A DNA stretch of 64,000 nucleotides, from positions 124,001-188,000 of the forward strand of contig JAZKDW010000015.1 in assembly GCA_040387375.1 (NCBI GenBank). The letters run 5' to 3'. Below the pieces are notes generated by a model. It made no database searches. It was not told the DNA's origin and saw only the letters and a list, made by a program, of their open reading frames with translations. A program made the translations under genes and the position numbers. The stretch comes from JAZKDW01 sp040387375 (GTDB lineage Bacteria; Pseudomonadota; Gammaproteobacteria; Burkholderiales; Burkholderiaceae_D). Below are positions 25,035 through 34,062 of the stretch, piece after piece (the first letter of the stretch is position 1; each line of letters starts with the position of its first letter).

Positions 25035-25846
25035 TTCGGCGCCCTTCCACGAAATACCGCCGGCCGTTTTTCCATGAAGGCGCGCGGCCCTTCCTTGGCA
25101 TCGTCCATCGCGGCATTCTCCTTGGTGCACTGGGTTTCGATCGCAAACGCCTCTTCCAGCGGACGGCCGTTGGAACGCACCATGACCTCCTTGGTTTTTT
25201 CCAGCGCCACCGGCGCGCCGAGGCTGACCCGGCGCGCCAGATCGAGCGCGGTCGCCATGACCTGGTCCGGCGGCACCACGCGGTTGACCAGACCCATCGC
25301 CAGCGCCTGCTGCGCGGTGATCGGCTCGCCCAGCAGCAGCAGTTCCATCGCATGCGCCCACGGCACCTGGCGCGCCATGCGCACCAGCGAACCACCGCTG
25401 GCGATCAGGCCGCGGCGCACTTCGGTGACGCCGATGGTGGCTTCGCTGGACATCACGCGCAAGTCGGTGCTCATCACGAACTCGGCGCCGCCGGCATGGG
25501 CATGGCCATTGATGGCGGCGATTACCGGCTTGAAGAAGCTGGCGTTGCGCAGCAGCGCCGCACCCAGCTGCTTGCGGTCGGCGGCGAAACGCTCTTCCCA
25601 CTCGCCTTGCGGGGTGCGGGTTTTCATCATCAGCGGTATCAGGCTGCCGAGGTCGCCGCCAGACGAAAACGCCTGGTCGCCGGCGCCGGTCACGACCACC
25701 ACACGCACCGAGTGATCTTCGGCCACGTCGCGCCAGAATTGCGCCAGCCTGACCAGCATTTCCGCCGACAACGCATTGCGCTTTTCCGGGCGGTTGAGTG
25801 TGACGATGGCGATGCCATCGCGCTGCTCGACAAGAATTTGGGACAT
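25031..25846 (-). CDS. Enoyl-CoA hydratase/isomerase family protein
   Basis: This 271-residue crotonase-fold enzyme starts MSQILVEQRDGIAIVTLNRP. The oxyanion-hole segments AFSSGGDLG and INGHAHAGGAEFVM are present, and a glutamate in GVTEVRRGL stands where hydratases keep a catalytic acid. It would hydrate an enoyl-CoA formed from the product of the ligase. It lies 5 nt after the ligase gene and overlaps the next CoA-transferase. Confidence 0.9.
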   Translation of the reverse strand: MSQILVEQRDGIAIVTLNRPEKRNALSAEMLVRLAQFWRDVAEDHSVRVVVVTGAGDQAFSSGGDLGSLIPLMMKTRTPQGEWEERFAADRKQLGAALLRNASFFKPVIAAINGHAHAGGAEFVMSTDLRVMSSEATIGVTEVRRGLIASGGSLVRMARQVPWAHAMELLLLGEPITAQQALAMGLVNRVVPPDQVMATALDLARRVSLGAPVALEKTKEVMVRSNGRPLEEAFAIETQCTKENAAMDDAKEGPRAFMEKRPAVFRGRAPK

Positions 25847-25851
25847 GAGAA

Positions 25852-27495
25852 CTACTCTCCTTGGTTGGATTGTGCCGCTGGCAGCAACCAGTCGGCGACA
25901 CGCTTGCGCAGCGCCATGTAATCGGCCTTGCCATTCGGTCCGCGGCCGACGGAATCGACAACCATCACATGCCGCGGCGCTTTGTGGCGGGCCAGCCGGG
26001 CGCGCACATGTTCGGTCACGGCGGCCGGAGTGACACTCAGGCCGTCGGCAAGCTCGACCACCGCGGCCACTGTTTCGCCGAAGCGCTCGTCAGGCACGCC
26101 GACCACCACCGCATCGCGCACCGCGGGCAGCAGCTTGATGCACTCTTCAACTTCCTCCGGGAAGACTTTCTCGCCGCCGGTGTTGATGCTGACCGAACCA
26201 CGACCCAGCAAGGTGATGCTGCCATCGGCTTCCACCATGGCAAAATCTCCGGGCACGGCGCAGCGCATGCCGTCGATCACGGGAAAGGTAGCCGCGGTCT
26301 TGTCCGGGTCGCCGTAATAACCGAGTGGAATGTTGCCTGACACCGCGATGCGTCCGGCAATGCCGCTGCCCGGCGTGACCGGATGACCGTCGTCGTCGAT
26401 GACAAAGGCGTTCTTGCCCAGCTTGAAGCGTGCAGATGAACTCCCGCGCTCCTTCGATGAAATCGCCCGGCCCATGCCGCTGGCTTCGCTACTGTTGAGG
26501 AAATCGATGAGCATCGCGCGCGGCGCATGTTCCAGCAGGCGTTCCTTGTTGACCTTGTTCCACATCATCCCCGACGACGACACTGCCTTGAGGCTGCTGA
26601 TATCCCACTTGCCGGGCGCCGCGTCCAGCGCGTCGACCATGGGACGGCAAAACGCGTCGCCCACGATGCACAGGTCGGTCACGGGTCCCGCCTGTATCGC
26701 GCCGAGCAGTTCTGTGACGTCGAATTGCCTGCCCGTGAGCGTGACGACGGTGCCAGCGCGGGTGAGGGTGGCGCAAGCAAAGACGAAAGCCGTGCCATGC
26801 ATCAGTGGCGCGGCGGGCAAACCTACCGGCGGTGCGGCGCCCTGCGCATTGAGATCGGCGACACGTTGGTTTACATGGGCAAGATCGGCAATCGCCGGAT
26901 CGCCGGTGGTGTTCGATGCGACGTAGAGATCATGCTGGCGCCACATCACACCGCGCGGACGCCCGGTGGTGCCACCGGTGTAGATCAGGACCAGGTCATC
27001 GCCCGAGCGGCCCCAGGGCGCCGCGACACGCGTCTGGCATGACAATGCCGACGCTTCGTACGGCACGGCCCATTCGGGGCATGCCCCCGAGCCATCGTCC
27101 ACATGCAGCCAAAGCCTGACCTTGTTGCAGCGGGCGCGCACCGCATCGACAGTTTCGGTGAAGATTCCATGAAAGATCACCACCGCGGCATCGGCGTTGT
27201 CCCACAGGTAGTGCAGTTCGTCGTGCTGGTAGCGGTAGTTGGTGTTGACCGGCACCAGCCCGGCTTTCATGCATGCAAACGCGGACTGCAGATATTCGGG
27301 ACCGTTGTGCAGGTAGAGGGCAACCTTGTCCTGCCGGCCACACCCGGCTTGCAGCAATGTCGCGGCGATGCCGTTGGCGCGAGCGTCGAACTCGTCCCAG
27401 CGAATGCTGCGCTCGCCATGCACCTGCGCGATGTTGCCGGGCATTGATTGCGCCACCACTTCCCACACATCCGCGAAATTCCATTCCTGGGACAT
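25852..27495 (-). CDS. Acyl-CoA ligase/synthetase (ANL superfamily)
   Basis: This 547-residue ligase has the AMP-binding motif IYTGGTTGRPRGVMW, a GRGSVSINTGGEKVFPEEVEE hinge region and the C-terminal GRGPNGKADY lysine segment. The N-terminus (MSQEWNFADVWEVVAQSMPG) resembles FadD3/FadD13-type ligases that act on large or steroid-like acids, but this is only a family impression. It is the first gene of the minus-strand operon ending at the IclR gene, with a possible operator about 110 bp upstream. Confidence 0.88.
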   Translation of the reverse strand: MSQEWNFADVWEVVAQSMPGNIAQVHGERSIRWDEFDARANGIAATLLQAGCGRQDKVALYLHNGPEYLQSAFACMKAGLVPVNTNYRYQHDELHYLWDNADAAVVIFHGIFTETVDAVRARCNKVRLWLHVDDGSGACPEWAVPYEASALSCQTRVAAPWGRSGDDLVLIYTGGTTGRPRGVMWRQHDLYVASNTTGDPAIADLAHVNQRVADLNAQGAAPPVGLPAAPLMHGTAFVFACATLTRAGTVVTLTGRQFDVTELLGAIQAGPVTDLCIVGDAFCRPMVDALDAAPGKWDISSLKAVSSSGMMWNKVNKERLLEHAPRAMLIDFLNSSEASGMGRAISSKERGSSSARFKLGKNAFVIDDDGHPVTPGSGIAGRIAVSGNIPLGYYGDPDKTAATFPVIDGMRCAVPGDFAMVEADGSITLLGRGSVSINTGGEKVFPEEVEECIKLLPAVRDAVVVGVPDERFGETVAAVVELADGLSVTPAAVTEHVRARLARHKAPRHVMVVDSVGRGPNGKADYMALRKRVADWLLPAAQSNQGE

Positions 27496-27605
27496 AAATC
27501 GTTCCTTTTGGCGAAGCTTGTCGATTCAGTTCTTGTACATCGATGCGACGAGAGCCCGCATGATGAGAAAATTATTTTATAGGAATAATTCTGTATTTAG
27601 ACAGT

Positions 27606-27621
27606 GTTCCGTATTGAGAAC
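27606..27621. promoter_or_regulatory. Possible IclR-type operator upstream of the ligase operon
   Basis: GTTCCGTATTGAGAAC is an imperfect palindrome with GTTC/GAAC arms, in an AT-rich stretch (about 27560-27620) that differs from the surrounding coding sequence. On the minus strand TATAAAAT lies between it and the ligase start, so it could overlap the promoter. The assignment to the IclR regulator at 19224-20051 is an inference from operon context. Confidence 0.4.
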
Positions 27622-27743
27622 GATAACGCAGCGGCTTCCAGGGGGCGAATTCAGGCTGAAGACAGGGGGGGGGCAGGAGGCGCTACAAATGGAGCGGGAT
27701 GTGATGCAGACGATCCCGTGGTGAAAGGAGGAAGGGAGTAGCG

Positions 27744-27769
27744 CCGGTGGTTACCGGACCAGCGTCCGG
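27744..27769 (-). terminator. Overlapping hairpins after the DUF4124 gene
   Basis: Two overlapping inverted repeats, CCGGT/ACCGG (27744-27757) and CCGGAC/GTCCGG (27754-27769), lie just after the DUF4124 stop on the minus strand. There is no good U-tract, so a rho-independent terminator is possible but not convincing. A run of nine G residues lies nearby at about 27666-27674. Confidence 0.35.
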
Positions 27770-27774
27770 CAATG

Positions 27775-28395
27775 CTATTTCGCGGCCGCCGGCGCCGCCA
27801 GTTCCCGATAACGCTTCAGGACCGTGTCATACCTGGCATTGATGGATATAATCTCGGCGCCGTAGTCATGGATTTTTTTATTCTGGTCCTTGATCGCCTG
27901 GTCGCTCTCGATCAGTTTACGCTGCAGAACAGCCACGACTTCCTTCTTGTTTTTGTGGCGCGCCATCTCGGCCTGCGTCAGGCTATTCTGATGTTCGATG
28001 GCCGTCAGTGCTGCGGTCTCGCGCTTGATGTGCTCCCGCATCAGGTCCACTTCCCGTTTGCGGGCGCTTGCAATGTCCGCTTCATTGCGATACCGCGCCA
28101 GCAGCGCGCGGTCATCCTGTTTTTGCGCCGCTTCTGCCGCTTCCGCGGCCTTGCGCTTGTCCTCTTCCTGCTGTTTCTGCAGCTTTTGCTCCGGTGTCAG
28201 CGGCGCTGCAATTTCACGCCGCACCACGCCGCTTTTGTCCAGCTCGCGTACCGCACGATCAGCGCATTCCCGTATCGGGCGATCCGAGCCCAGGGTGCGG
28301 CCGGAAGCATCCTTGCACATGTAAATGTACTGGGCATGGGAAAGCAGCGGCAGCAACAAAAACAGGCAAAACAAGAACCGTTTTCTGGTTTGCAC
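27775..28395 (-). CDS. DUF4124-type secreted protein with long coiled coil
   Basis: This 206-residue protein has a signal peptide (MQTRKRFLFCLFLLLPLLSHA, cleaved before QYIYMCKD), then a short DUF4124-like domain (YMCKDASGRTLGSDRPIRECADR) and a charged Glu/Lys/Ala-rich region (about 70-180) that should form coiled coil. The function of DUF4124 proteins is unknown; the location is probably periplasmic. It follows pyrE by 23 nt on the same strand. Confidence 0.8.
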   Translation of the reverse strand: MQTRKRFLFCLFLLLPLLSHAQYIYMCKDASGRTLGSDRPIRECADRAVRELDKSGVVRREIAAPLTPEQKLQKQQEEDKRKAAEAAEAAQKQDDRALLARYRNEADIASARKREVDLMREHIKRETAALTAIEHQNSLTQAEMARHKNKKEVVAVLQRKLIESDQAIKDQNKKIHDYGAEIISINARYDTVLKRYRELAAPAAAK

Positions 28396-28418
28396 TGCGC
28401 TCTCCCATAGATTTAACG

Positions 28419-29087
28419 CTATTCGGTCACTCCATAACGCTGGCGATAAGCGGTTACCGCTTCCGTGTACTGCGCCAGTTGTGTATCGGCGCCATCGCGC
28501 GAAATGTAACTCAGCAAATCAGTCAGGTTGCCTATCGAAATAACCGGCATTCCATAAGTTGTGCTGACTTCCTGTACGGCAGACTGCGCCGCCAGTTCAC
28601 CTTCCTTGCCCGCGCGCTCCATGCGGTCCAGCGCAATCAGTACCGCACATGGCGTTGCGCCGGCGGCCCGTATCATCTCCACCGATTCGCGTACCGACGT
28701 ACCGGCCGAGATCACGTCGTCGATAATCACTACCCGCCCCTGCAGCCTGGCTCCGACCATTACACCGCCTTCGCCGTGATCCTTGGCTTCCTTGCGGTTG
28801 AAGGCAAACGGTACATCGCGGCCCTTGCCGGCCAAGGCAACCGCAGTGGCCGATGCCAGCGTGATGCCCTTGTAGGCGGGTCCGAACAGCATGTCGAACT
28901 CAACACCCGAATCGATCAGCGTCTGTGCATAAAATTCGGCAAGCCGCTTGAGCGTACCGCCATCGTGAAACAAGCCCGCATTGAAAAAATAAGGTGAATT
29001 GCGTCCGGCCTTGGTCACAAATTCACCAAACTTCAAAACGCCGGTTGCCACCGAAAAAGCGATAAATTGTTGACGTAGAGTATTCAA
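28419..29087 (-). CDS. pyrE: Orotate phosphoribosyltransferase
   Basis: This 222-residue enzyme joins orotate to PRPP to form OMP in pyrimidine synthesis. The PRPP-binding motif VVIIDDVISAGTS is at about residues 120-132 and the flexible loop KEAKDHGEGG precedes it. The start MNTLRQQFIAFSVATGVLKFGEF is typical. It is divergent from exonuclease III, the usual arrangement in related betaproteobacteria. The 218-bp gap to that gene holds both promoters and no other gene. Confidence 0.96.
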   Translation of the reverse strand: MNTLRQQFIAFSVATGVLKFGEFVTKAGRNSPYFFNAGLFHDGGTLKRLAEFYAQTLIDSGVEFDMLFGPAYKGITLASATAVALAGKGRDVPFAFNRKEAKDHGEGGVMVGARLQGRVVIIDDVISAGTSVRESVEMIRAAGATPCAVLIALDRMERAGKEGELAAQSAVQEVSTTYGMPVISIGNLTDLLSYISRDGADTQLAQYTEAVTAYRQRYGVTE

Positions 29088-29305
29088 GATAGGAGGCCGT
29101 GTGGTTGGATGAAAACAACGATATTGTTAAATAGAAAGCGGCCGAAGCAGACGTGGTACCTGTTTAGATCAACCGTTCCAGTGAGTCAGTGCGCATTTTA
29201 TCTGGATATGCGGGGCACTTCACGAGAATTGCAGGGGCCGCACCGGGCTCCGCTCAAGCTGAATCGGTTATGCTGTCGGACTCACTTTTCTAACTATTGC
29301 CGACG

Positions 29306-30073
29306 ATGAAGATTATATCCGCCAACCTGAACGGCATCCGCTCCGCCTCCAGAAAAGGCTTTTTCGAATGGATGGCAAAACAGGATGCTGCTTTTGTCTG
29401 CGTCCAGGAACTCAAGGCCCAGGCGCCCGACATGACACCGCAATTCCTGAATCCCGAGGGTTATTACGGCTATTTCCATTATGCCGAAAAGAAGGGGTAT
29501 TCCGGCGTTGGCATCTATTCCAGGACCCAGCCGGATACCGTGGTGATCGGCTTCGGCAATGAAGAATTCGATGCCGAAGGCCGGTATGTGCAATGCGATT
29601 TTGGCAATCTTTCGGTCATCTCCGTGTATTGTCCATCCGGCTCATCTAGCGAAGAACGCCAGTTGGCGAAATTCCGCTTCATGGAAGTCTTCCTGCCGCA
29701 TCTGGTAGCGCTGACCAATTGTGGACGCGAAGTGGTCATTTGCGGCGACTGGAATATCGCCCACAAGGAAATCGACCTGAAGAACTGGAAAGGCAATCAA
29801 AAGAATTCCGGCTTCCTGCCGCAGGAGCGGGCCTGGCTGTCCCGCCTGTTCGACGAACTGGCGCTCGTTGATGTATTCCGCCGCGTCGATGCGCGGGCCG
29901 ATCAATACACCTGGTGGAGCAACCGCGGGCAGGCCTGGGCCAAGAATGTGGGTTGGCGGATTGATTATCATGTTGCCACCGCTGGTCTTGCCGCCAAGGC
30001 GAATGCGGTGTCGATTTACAAGGACGAGCGGTTTTCCGATCATGCGCCGTTGACTATCGAGTACGCCGGATAA
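29306..30073 (+). CDS. xth: Exodeoxyribonuclease III (AP endonuclease family)
   Basis: This 255-residue member of the exonuclease III/endonuclease-exonuclease-phosphatase family cleaves at abasic sites and removes 3-prime blocks in base excision repair. It starts MKIISANLNGIRSA, has the metal ligand glutamate in VQELKAQ, GDWNIAHKEIDL, and the terminal FSDHAPLTIEY catalytic histidine. ATG 29306 is preferred over a TTG nine bases upstream. Its last 20 nt overlap the convergent aconitase gene. Confidence 0.95.
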   Translation: MKIISANLNGIRSASRKGFFEWMAKQDAAFVCVQELKAQAPDMTPQFLNPEGYYGYFHYAEKKGYSGVGIYSRTQPDTVVIGFGNEEFDAEGRYVQCDFGNLSVISVYCPSGSSSEERQLAKFRFMEVFLPHLVALTNCGREVVICGDWNIAHKEIDLKNWKGNQKNSGFLPQERAWLSRLFDELALVDVFRRVDARADQYTWWSNRGQAWAKNVGWRIDYHVATAGLAAKANAVSIYKDERFSDHAPLTIEYAG

Positions 30074-32684
30074 GCTTTCGCAGCGCGTATTTGAGTATGC
30101 CGCCGTGGCGATGGAATTCGATCTCCTTCGGCGTCGCCAGCAATACCCGCACCATGAACCGCTTTTCACCGCCCGTGCCGGTGGCGATCACTTCGATCCG
30201 GCTGGCCGTCCCATCCTCCAGGCTGGCCAGATCAAATACTTCTTCCCCGGTCAGGCCGATGGTCTGCGCATTTTCGCCAGCCATGAACTGCAGCGGCAGC
30301 ACCCCCATGCCGACCAGGTTGGAACGATGGATGCGTTCGAAACTCTCAGCGATCACGGCCTTCACGCCAAGCAGCATGACGCCTTTTGCAGCCCAGTCGC
30401 GCGATGAGCCGGTCCCATACTCCTTGCCGGCCAACACGATCAGCGGAATGCCCTCGGCCCGATAACACATCGCCGCGTCGTAGATGCTGAGCTGTTCACC
30501 GTCCGGCAGATGACGGGTGTAGCCGCCTTCGACGCCGTCCAGCATCAGGTTGCGGAGGCGAATGTTGGCGAAGGTGGCGCGCACCATCACGGCATCGTTG
30601 CCGCGGCGCGCACCGTAGGAATTGAAATCGGCCGGCGCCACACCAGATTCGATCAGGTAACGGCCGGCCGGTGTGTCCTCGCCGATTGTGCCTACCGGGG
30701 AAATATGGTCGGTCGTGATCGAGTCGCCGAATACGCCGATGCAGCGCGCCCCTCGGACCGCATCGAGCGGCGCCGGATCCACCGTCATGTCATCGAAGTA
30801 GGGCGGGTTGCGGATATAGGTCGATGCGGGATCCCAGCGGTAAATAGCGCCGGCAGGCGCCGTAATCCGATGCCAGCGCTGGTCGCCCTTGAACACGTCC
30901 GCGTAATTGCGCCGGAACAGTCCGGGATCCAGATTGGCATCGATGCACTCTTCAATTTCCCGGTTCGATGGCCAGATATCCTTCAGGAAGACCGGTTTGC
31001 CATCGCTGCCGGACCCCAGCGCGTCGCGGGTCAGATCGATGTCGACCGTGCCGGCAAGGGCGTACGCGACTACCAGCGGCGGCGACGCGAGATAGTTCAT
31101 CTTCACTTCAGGATGCACCCGGCCTTCGAAGTTGCGGTTCCCGGACAGCACCGCCGTCACGGTCAGGCCACCATCCCGGATGGCCTGGCTGATGTCGGCG
31201 GACAAGGGGCCGGAGTTGCCGCTGCAGGTGGTGCAGCCATACCCGGCCAGGTAAAAACCAAGCTGCTCCAGGTCCGCCATCAAGCCCGCCTGCTGCAGGT
31301 AGCCGGTGACCACCAGCGATCCCGGCGCCAGCGAGGTCTTGACCCACGGCCGTGAGCGCAGTCCACGGGCGGCGGCCTTGCGCGCCAGCAGGCCGGCAGC
31401 CAGCATCACCGCCGGGTTGGAGGTATTGGTGCAGGAGGTGATGGCGGCAATGACCACGTCGCCATTACGCAAGGTGGATTGACGGCCGCTGGCCGGGCCG
31501 ATGTTGGTCAGATAGTTTTGCTGCACGTCCTGCAACAGGACCCGGTCCTGCGGACGTTTCGGACCCGCCATCGATGGCCGGACTTCGGCGAGGTTCAGCT
31601 CCAGGATCGAGCTGTATGCCGTATTCGCCGGGCCGGGCTCGCGCCACAAGCCCTGCTCCTTCGCATAGGCCTGCGCCAGCGCGATCAGTTCGTCCGGACG
31701 GCCCGACAGGCGCAGGTAACGCAGCACTTCGTCATCGATAGCAAAAAACGCGCAGGTCGCGCCATACTCCGGCGCCATGTTGGCAATCGTGGCGCGATCG
31801 GCCAGCGGCAGGTGGTCCAGACCGTCACCGAAAAATTCGACGAATTTGGCGACCACACCATGAGCGCGCGCCATCTGGGTAATGGTCAACACGAGGTCGG
31901 TCACCGTCACGCCTTCCGGCAATGCACCGTGCAATCCGAAACCGACCACTTGCGGAATCAGCATCGACGATGGCTGGCCGAGCATCGCGGCTTCAGCCTC
32001 GATGCCGCCGACACCCCAGCCCAGCACACCGAGCGCATTGACCATCGTCGTGTGCGAGTCGGTGCCGAAGACGGTATCGGGGAACGCAAACAGGACGCCG
32101 TCCTTTTCCTCGGTCATCACGACCCGCGCCAGATGTTCCAGATTGACCTGATGCACGATGCCGGTATTCGGCGGCACGATCCGCAGATTGCGGAATGCCT
32201 TCTGGCCCCAGCGCAAAAACGCATACCGTTCACGGTTGCGCTGCATTTCGATGCCGACGTTCTCATCGAGCGCGGCGGGCGTGCCATGCCGGTCGACTTG
32301 CACCGAGTGGTCAATCACCAGTTCGGCCGGCACCAGCGGGTTGATGCTGTCGGCATCACCACCCAGCCTGACGATCGCATCGCGCATGGCGGCGAGGTCG
32401 ACCAGGCAGGGTACGCCGCTCAGATCCTGCAGCAATACACGCGCCGGCATGAACGCGATTTCGGTGCCGGATGCGGCGCCGGCATCCCAGCAAGCAAGCG
32501 CTTCGATTTCCCTTTTCGTGACGTTGACGCCGTCCTCGTGCCGCAATAAATTTTCCAGCAGGATTTTCAGCGAATACGGCAGTCGCGTCAGGTCGAAACG
32601 CTCGCCGAGTCTGGCCAGGCTGAAGATGGTGTGGCGTTTGCCGTTGACCTCCAGCGTGGCGCGCGTCGAGAACGAGTCGGGCAT
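30054..32684 (-). CDS. acnA: Aconitate hydratase AcnA-type
   Basis: This 876-residue protein matches AcnA/IRP-type aconitases along its length (SLARLGERFDLTRLPYSLKILLENLL, GTDSHTTMVNALGVLGWGVGG). The three [4Fe-4S] cysteines are in ITSCTNTSNP and GCTTCSGNSG. It interconverts citrate and isocitrate via cis-aconitate. ATG 32684 was chosen; the extra upstream frame reads through the neighbouring gene. It follows MmgE/PrpD by 4 nt and so is the last gene of the 44640-30054 cluster. It may be a pathway-specific aconitase delivering tricarboxylates to the TCA cycle (inference). Confidence 0.92.
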   Translation of the reverse strand: MPDSFSTRATLEVNGKRHTIFSLARLGERFDLTRLPYSLKILLENLLRHEDGVNVTKREIEALACWDAGAASGTEIAFMPARVLLQDLSGVPCLVDLAAMRDAIVRLGGDADSINPLVPAELVIDHSVQVDRHGTPAALDENVGIEMQRNRERYAFLRWGQKAFRNLRIVPPNTGIVHQVNLEHLARVVMTEEKDGVLFAFPDTVFGTDSHTTMVNALGVLGWGVGGIEAEAAMLGQPSSMLIPQVVGFGLHGALPEGVTVTDLVLTITQMARAHGVVAKFVEFFGDGLDHLPLADRATIANMAPEYGATCAFFAIDDEVLRYLRLSGRPDELIALAQAYAKEQGLWREPGPANTAYSSILELNLAEVRPSMAGPKRPQDRVLLQDVQQNYLTNIGPASGRQSTLRNGDVVIAAITSCTNTSNPAVMLAAGLLARKAAARGLRSRPWVKTSLAPGSLVVTGYLQQAGLMADLEQLGFYLAGYGCTTCSGNSGPLSADISQAIRDGGLTVTAVLSGNRNFEGRVHPEVKMNYLASPPLVVAYALAGTVDIDLTRDALGSGSDGKPVFLKDIWPSNREIEECIDANLDPGLFRRNYADVFKGDQRWHRITAPAGAIYRWDPASTYIRNPPYFDDMTVDPAPLDAVRGARCIGVFGDSITTDHISPVGTIGEDTPAGRYLIESGVAPADFNSYGARRGNDAVMVRATFANIRLRNLMLDGVEGGYTRHLPDGEQLSIYDAAMCYRAEGIPLIVLAGKEYGTGSSRDWAAKGVMLLGVKAVIAESFERIHRSNLVGMGVLPLQFMAGENAQTIGLTGEEVFDLASLEDGTASRIEVIATGTGGEKRFMVRVLLATPKEIEFHRHGGILKYALRKLIRRTR

Positions 32685-32688
32685 GAAA

Positions 32689-34062
32689 TTACCCGCGTAA
32701 CAATGCGCCCAGTTCGGCGACCGGCGTGTCCGCTGCGCCGTCCAGCAACAGGCCAATCAGGCCTTGTTGCACGTCAGGCGCATACCGCGCCCGTGTATTC
32801 GTAATGAATTTTTCCTTGATCTCATCAATCGAAGCGGGACGATCGGCGCTGCCTTTCACCTGGTCGATACGGGTCGTGATTTTTTCGCCGCTGCGCAAAA
32901 CGATGCAAATTTCCGCCTCGAATTTCCTGGGGAAATCGGCATTGATCATCGGCGTCCAGGATATTTTTTGCGCAAAGGCCACGGCTTCCGCATTCACCTG
33001 CGCCGCCAGAAAATGTTCGGCGGTGATGGGAATGCCGAGGAAGGCGAGTGCCATGCAATACGGCAGGCTGTATTTGGCCTCATTCAGAATCGCCGGCGTT
33101 TGCTTGCGTTGCCACGGCTCGCAGATGATGGCCGCGGCGCCCTGCGGAACCTGGCATTCGATGCTGACGATGTCCTGCAAGGAACCGGGAGGCGGCGCAA
33201 TCTGCTGCACGCCTTCCAGGAACGGATGGATGTAATGACAGCACGGGAACAGCTTGAAGGCGGCTTCGCGCAAGGTCCAGCGCTGACCCAGGCTGGCGAG
33301 TTCAAGCCGCAGGTTGTCACCGGCGTTCTGGTCGTCGGTATAGGTTTTATACAAGCCGAAACGGCCTTCGTACACGGTCGATGGTCCGGTCAGGCCGGCT
33401 ACCGCCAGTTGCGCGGCGATCAGGCCTGCATGCGCGGCCCAGCCCGGATGCAGCGCCTTGACGGTCGCACCCTCACTGAGAAATTCGAAGATACCGGATG
33501 CCTGACTGCCGGCAATGCCTTGCGCCCACACCAGTTCCTCACGCGTTGCGCCGTCCGCAACGCCGGCCATCAGCGCCGACACCAATGCACCGCCCACCGA
33601 CGTCACCTGGAATCCGCGGCGCTGGAAGGCGCCCGGCGCGGCGAGACCGACTCGCACCAGCACTTCCCAGCCGATCGTGATCAGGCGCACCAGTTCGCCC
33701 AGCGTCAGGCCATTCTGTTCCGCCGCGCTCAGCGCGGCGGGAACCAGCACCGCGCTGCCATGTACGATCGACGCCATGTGGGTATCGTCATATTCCAGCG
33801 CATGTATGAAGCTGCCATTGAGCAGCGCGGCGCTGGCGCCGTTCGCCCGGTCCGGCGCGCCGAGCACGGTGCAGCCGCCGGCTTGCGCGTTGCTGCGCAG
33901 GATGCTGTCGCGCATGCGGCGCTGCACGGCGCCGGCCGATGCCGCGGTGCCGACACCAAGCGCGTCCAGCGTATGCAGGCGCGCCAGGTGGCTGACATCG
34001 GCGGGCAGGTCCTGATATCGCAGCGACAGCGCGAAGTCGGCGATGCTCTCGCTGAGCGTCAT
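32689..34062 (-). CDS. MmgE/PrpD family protein
   Basis: This 457-residue protein belongs to the family of 2-methylcitrate dehydratase (PrpD), cis-aconitate decarboxylase and iminodisuccinate epimerase: YDDTHMASIVHGSAVLVPAALSAAE, HPGWAAHAGLIAAQLA, KLFPCCHYIHPFLEGV. It has no cofactor and acts on polycarboxylic acids by proton abstraction. The start overlaps the flavoprotein stop by ATGA. A second family member is upstream at 35487-36893, and the two are only distantly alike. Confidence 0.87.
   Translation of the reverse strand: MTLSESIADFALSLRYQDLPADVSHLARLHTLDALGVGTAASAGAVQRRMRDSILRSNAQAGGCTVLGAPDRANGASAALLNGSFIHALEYDDTHMASIVHGSAVLVPAALSAAEQNGLTLGELVRLITIGWEVLVRVGLAAPGAFQRRGFQVTSVGGALVSALMAGVADGATREELVWAQGIAGSQASGIFEFLSEGATVKALHPGWAAHAGLIAAQLAVAGLTGPSTVYEGRFGLYKTYTDDQNAGDNLRLELASLGQRWTLREAAFKLFPCCHYIHPFLEGVQQIAPPPGSLQDIVSIECQVPQGAAAIICEPWQRKQTPAILNEAKYSLPYCMALAFLGIPITAEHFLAAQVNAEAVAFAQKISWTPMINADFPRKFEAEICIVLRSGEKITTRIDQVKGSADRPASIDEIKEKFITNTRARYAPDVQQGLIGLLLDGAADTPVAELGALLRG

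Noticed and set aside
23799..25961. A single 720-codon CoA-transferase frame
   Set aside because: The first 309 codons are an out-of-frame reading of the enoyl-CoA hydratase gene; the true start at 25034 has an ATGA overlap.
31479..32549. Open frame of 356 codons on the plus strand
   Set aside because: Antisense shadow of the aconitase gene, which keeps all cluster cysteines.
32685..32756. N-terminal extension of aconitase by 24 residues
   Set aside because: The extra sequence is the out-of-frame end of the MmgE/PrpD gene; the family N-terminus fits ATG 32684.
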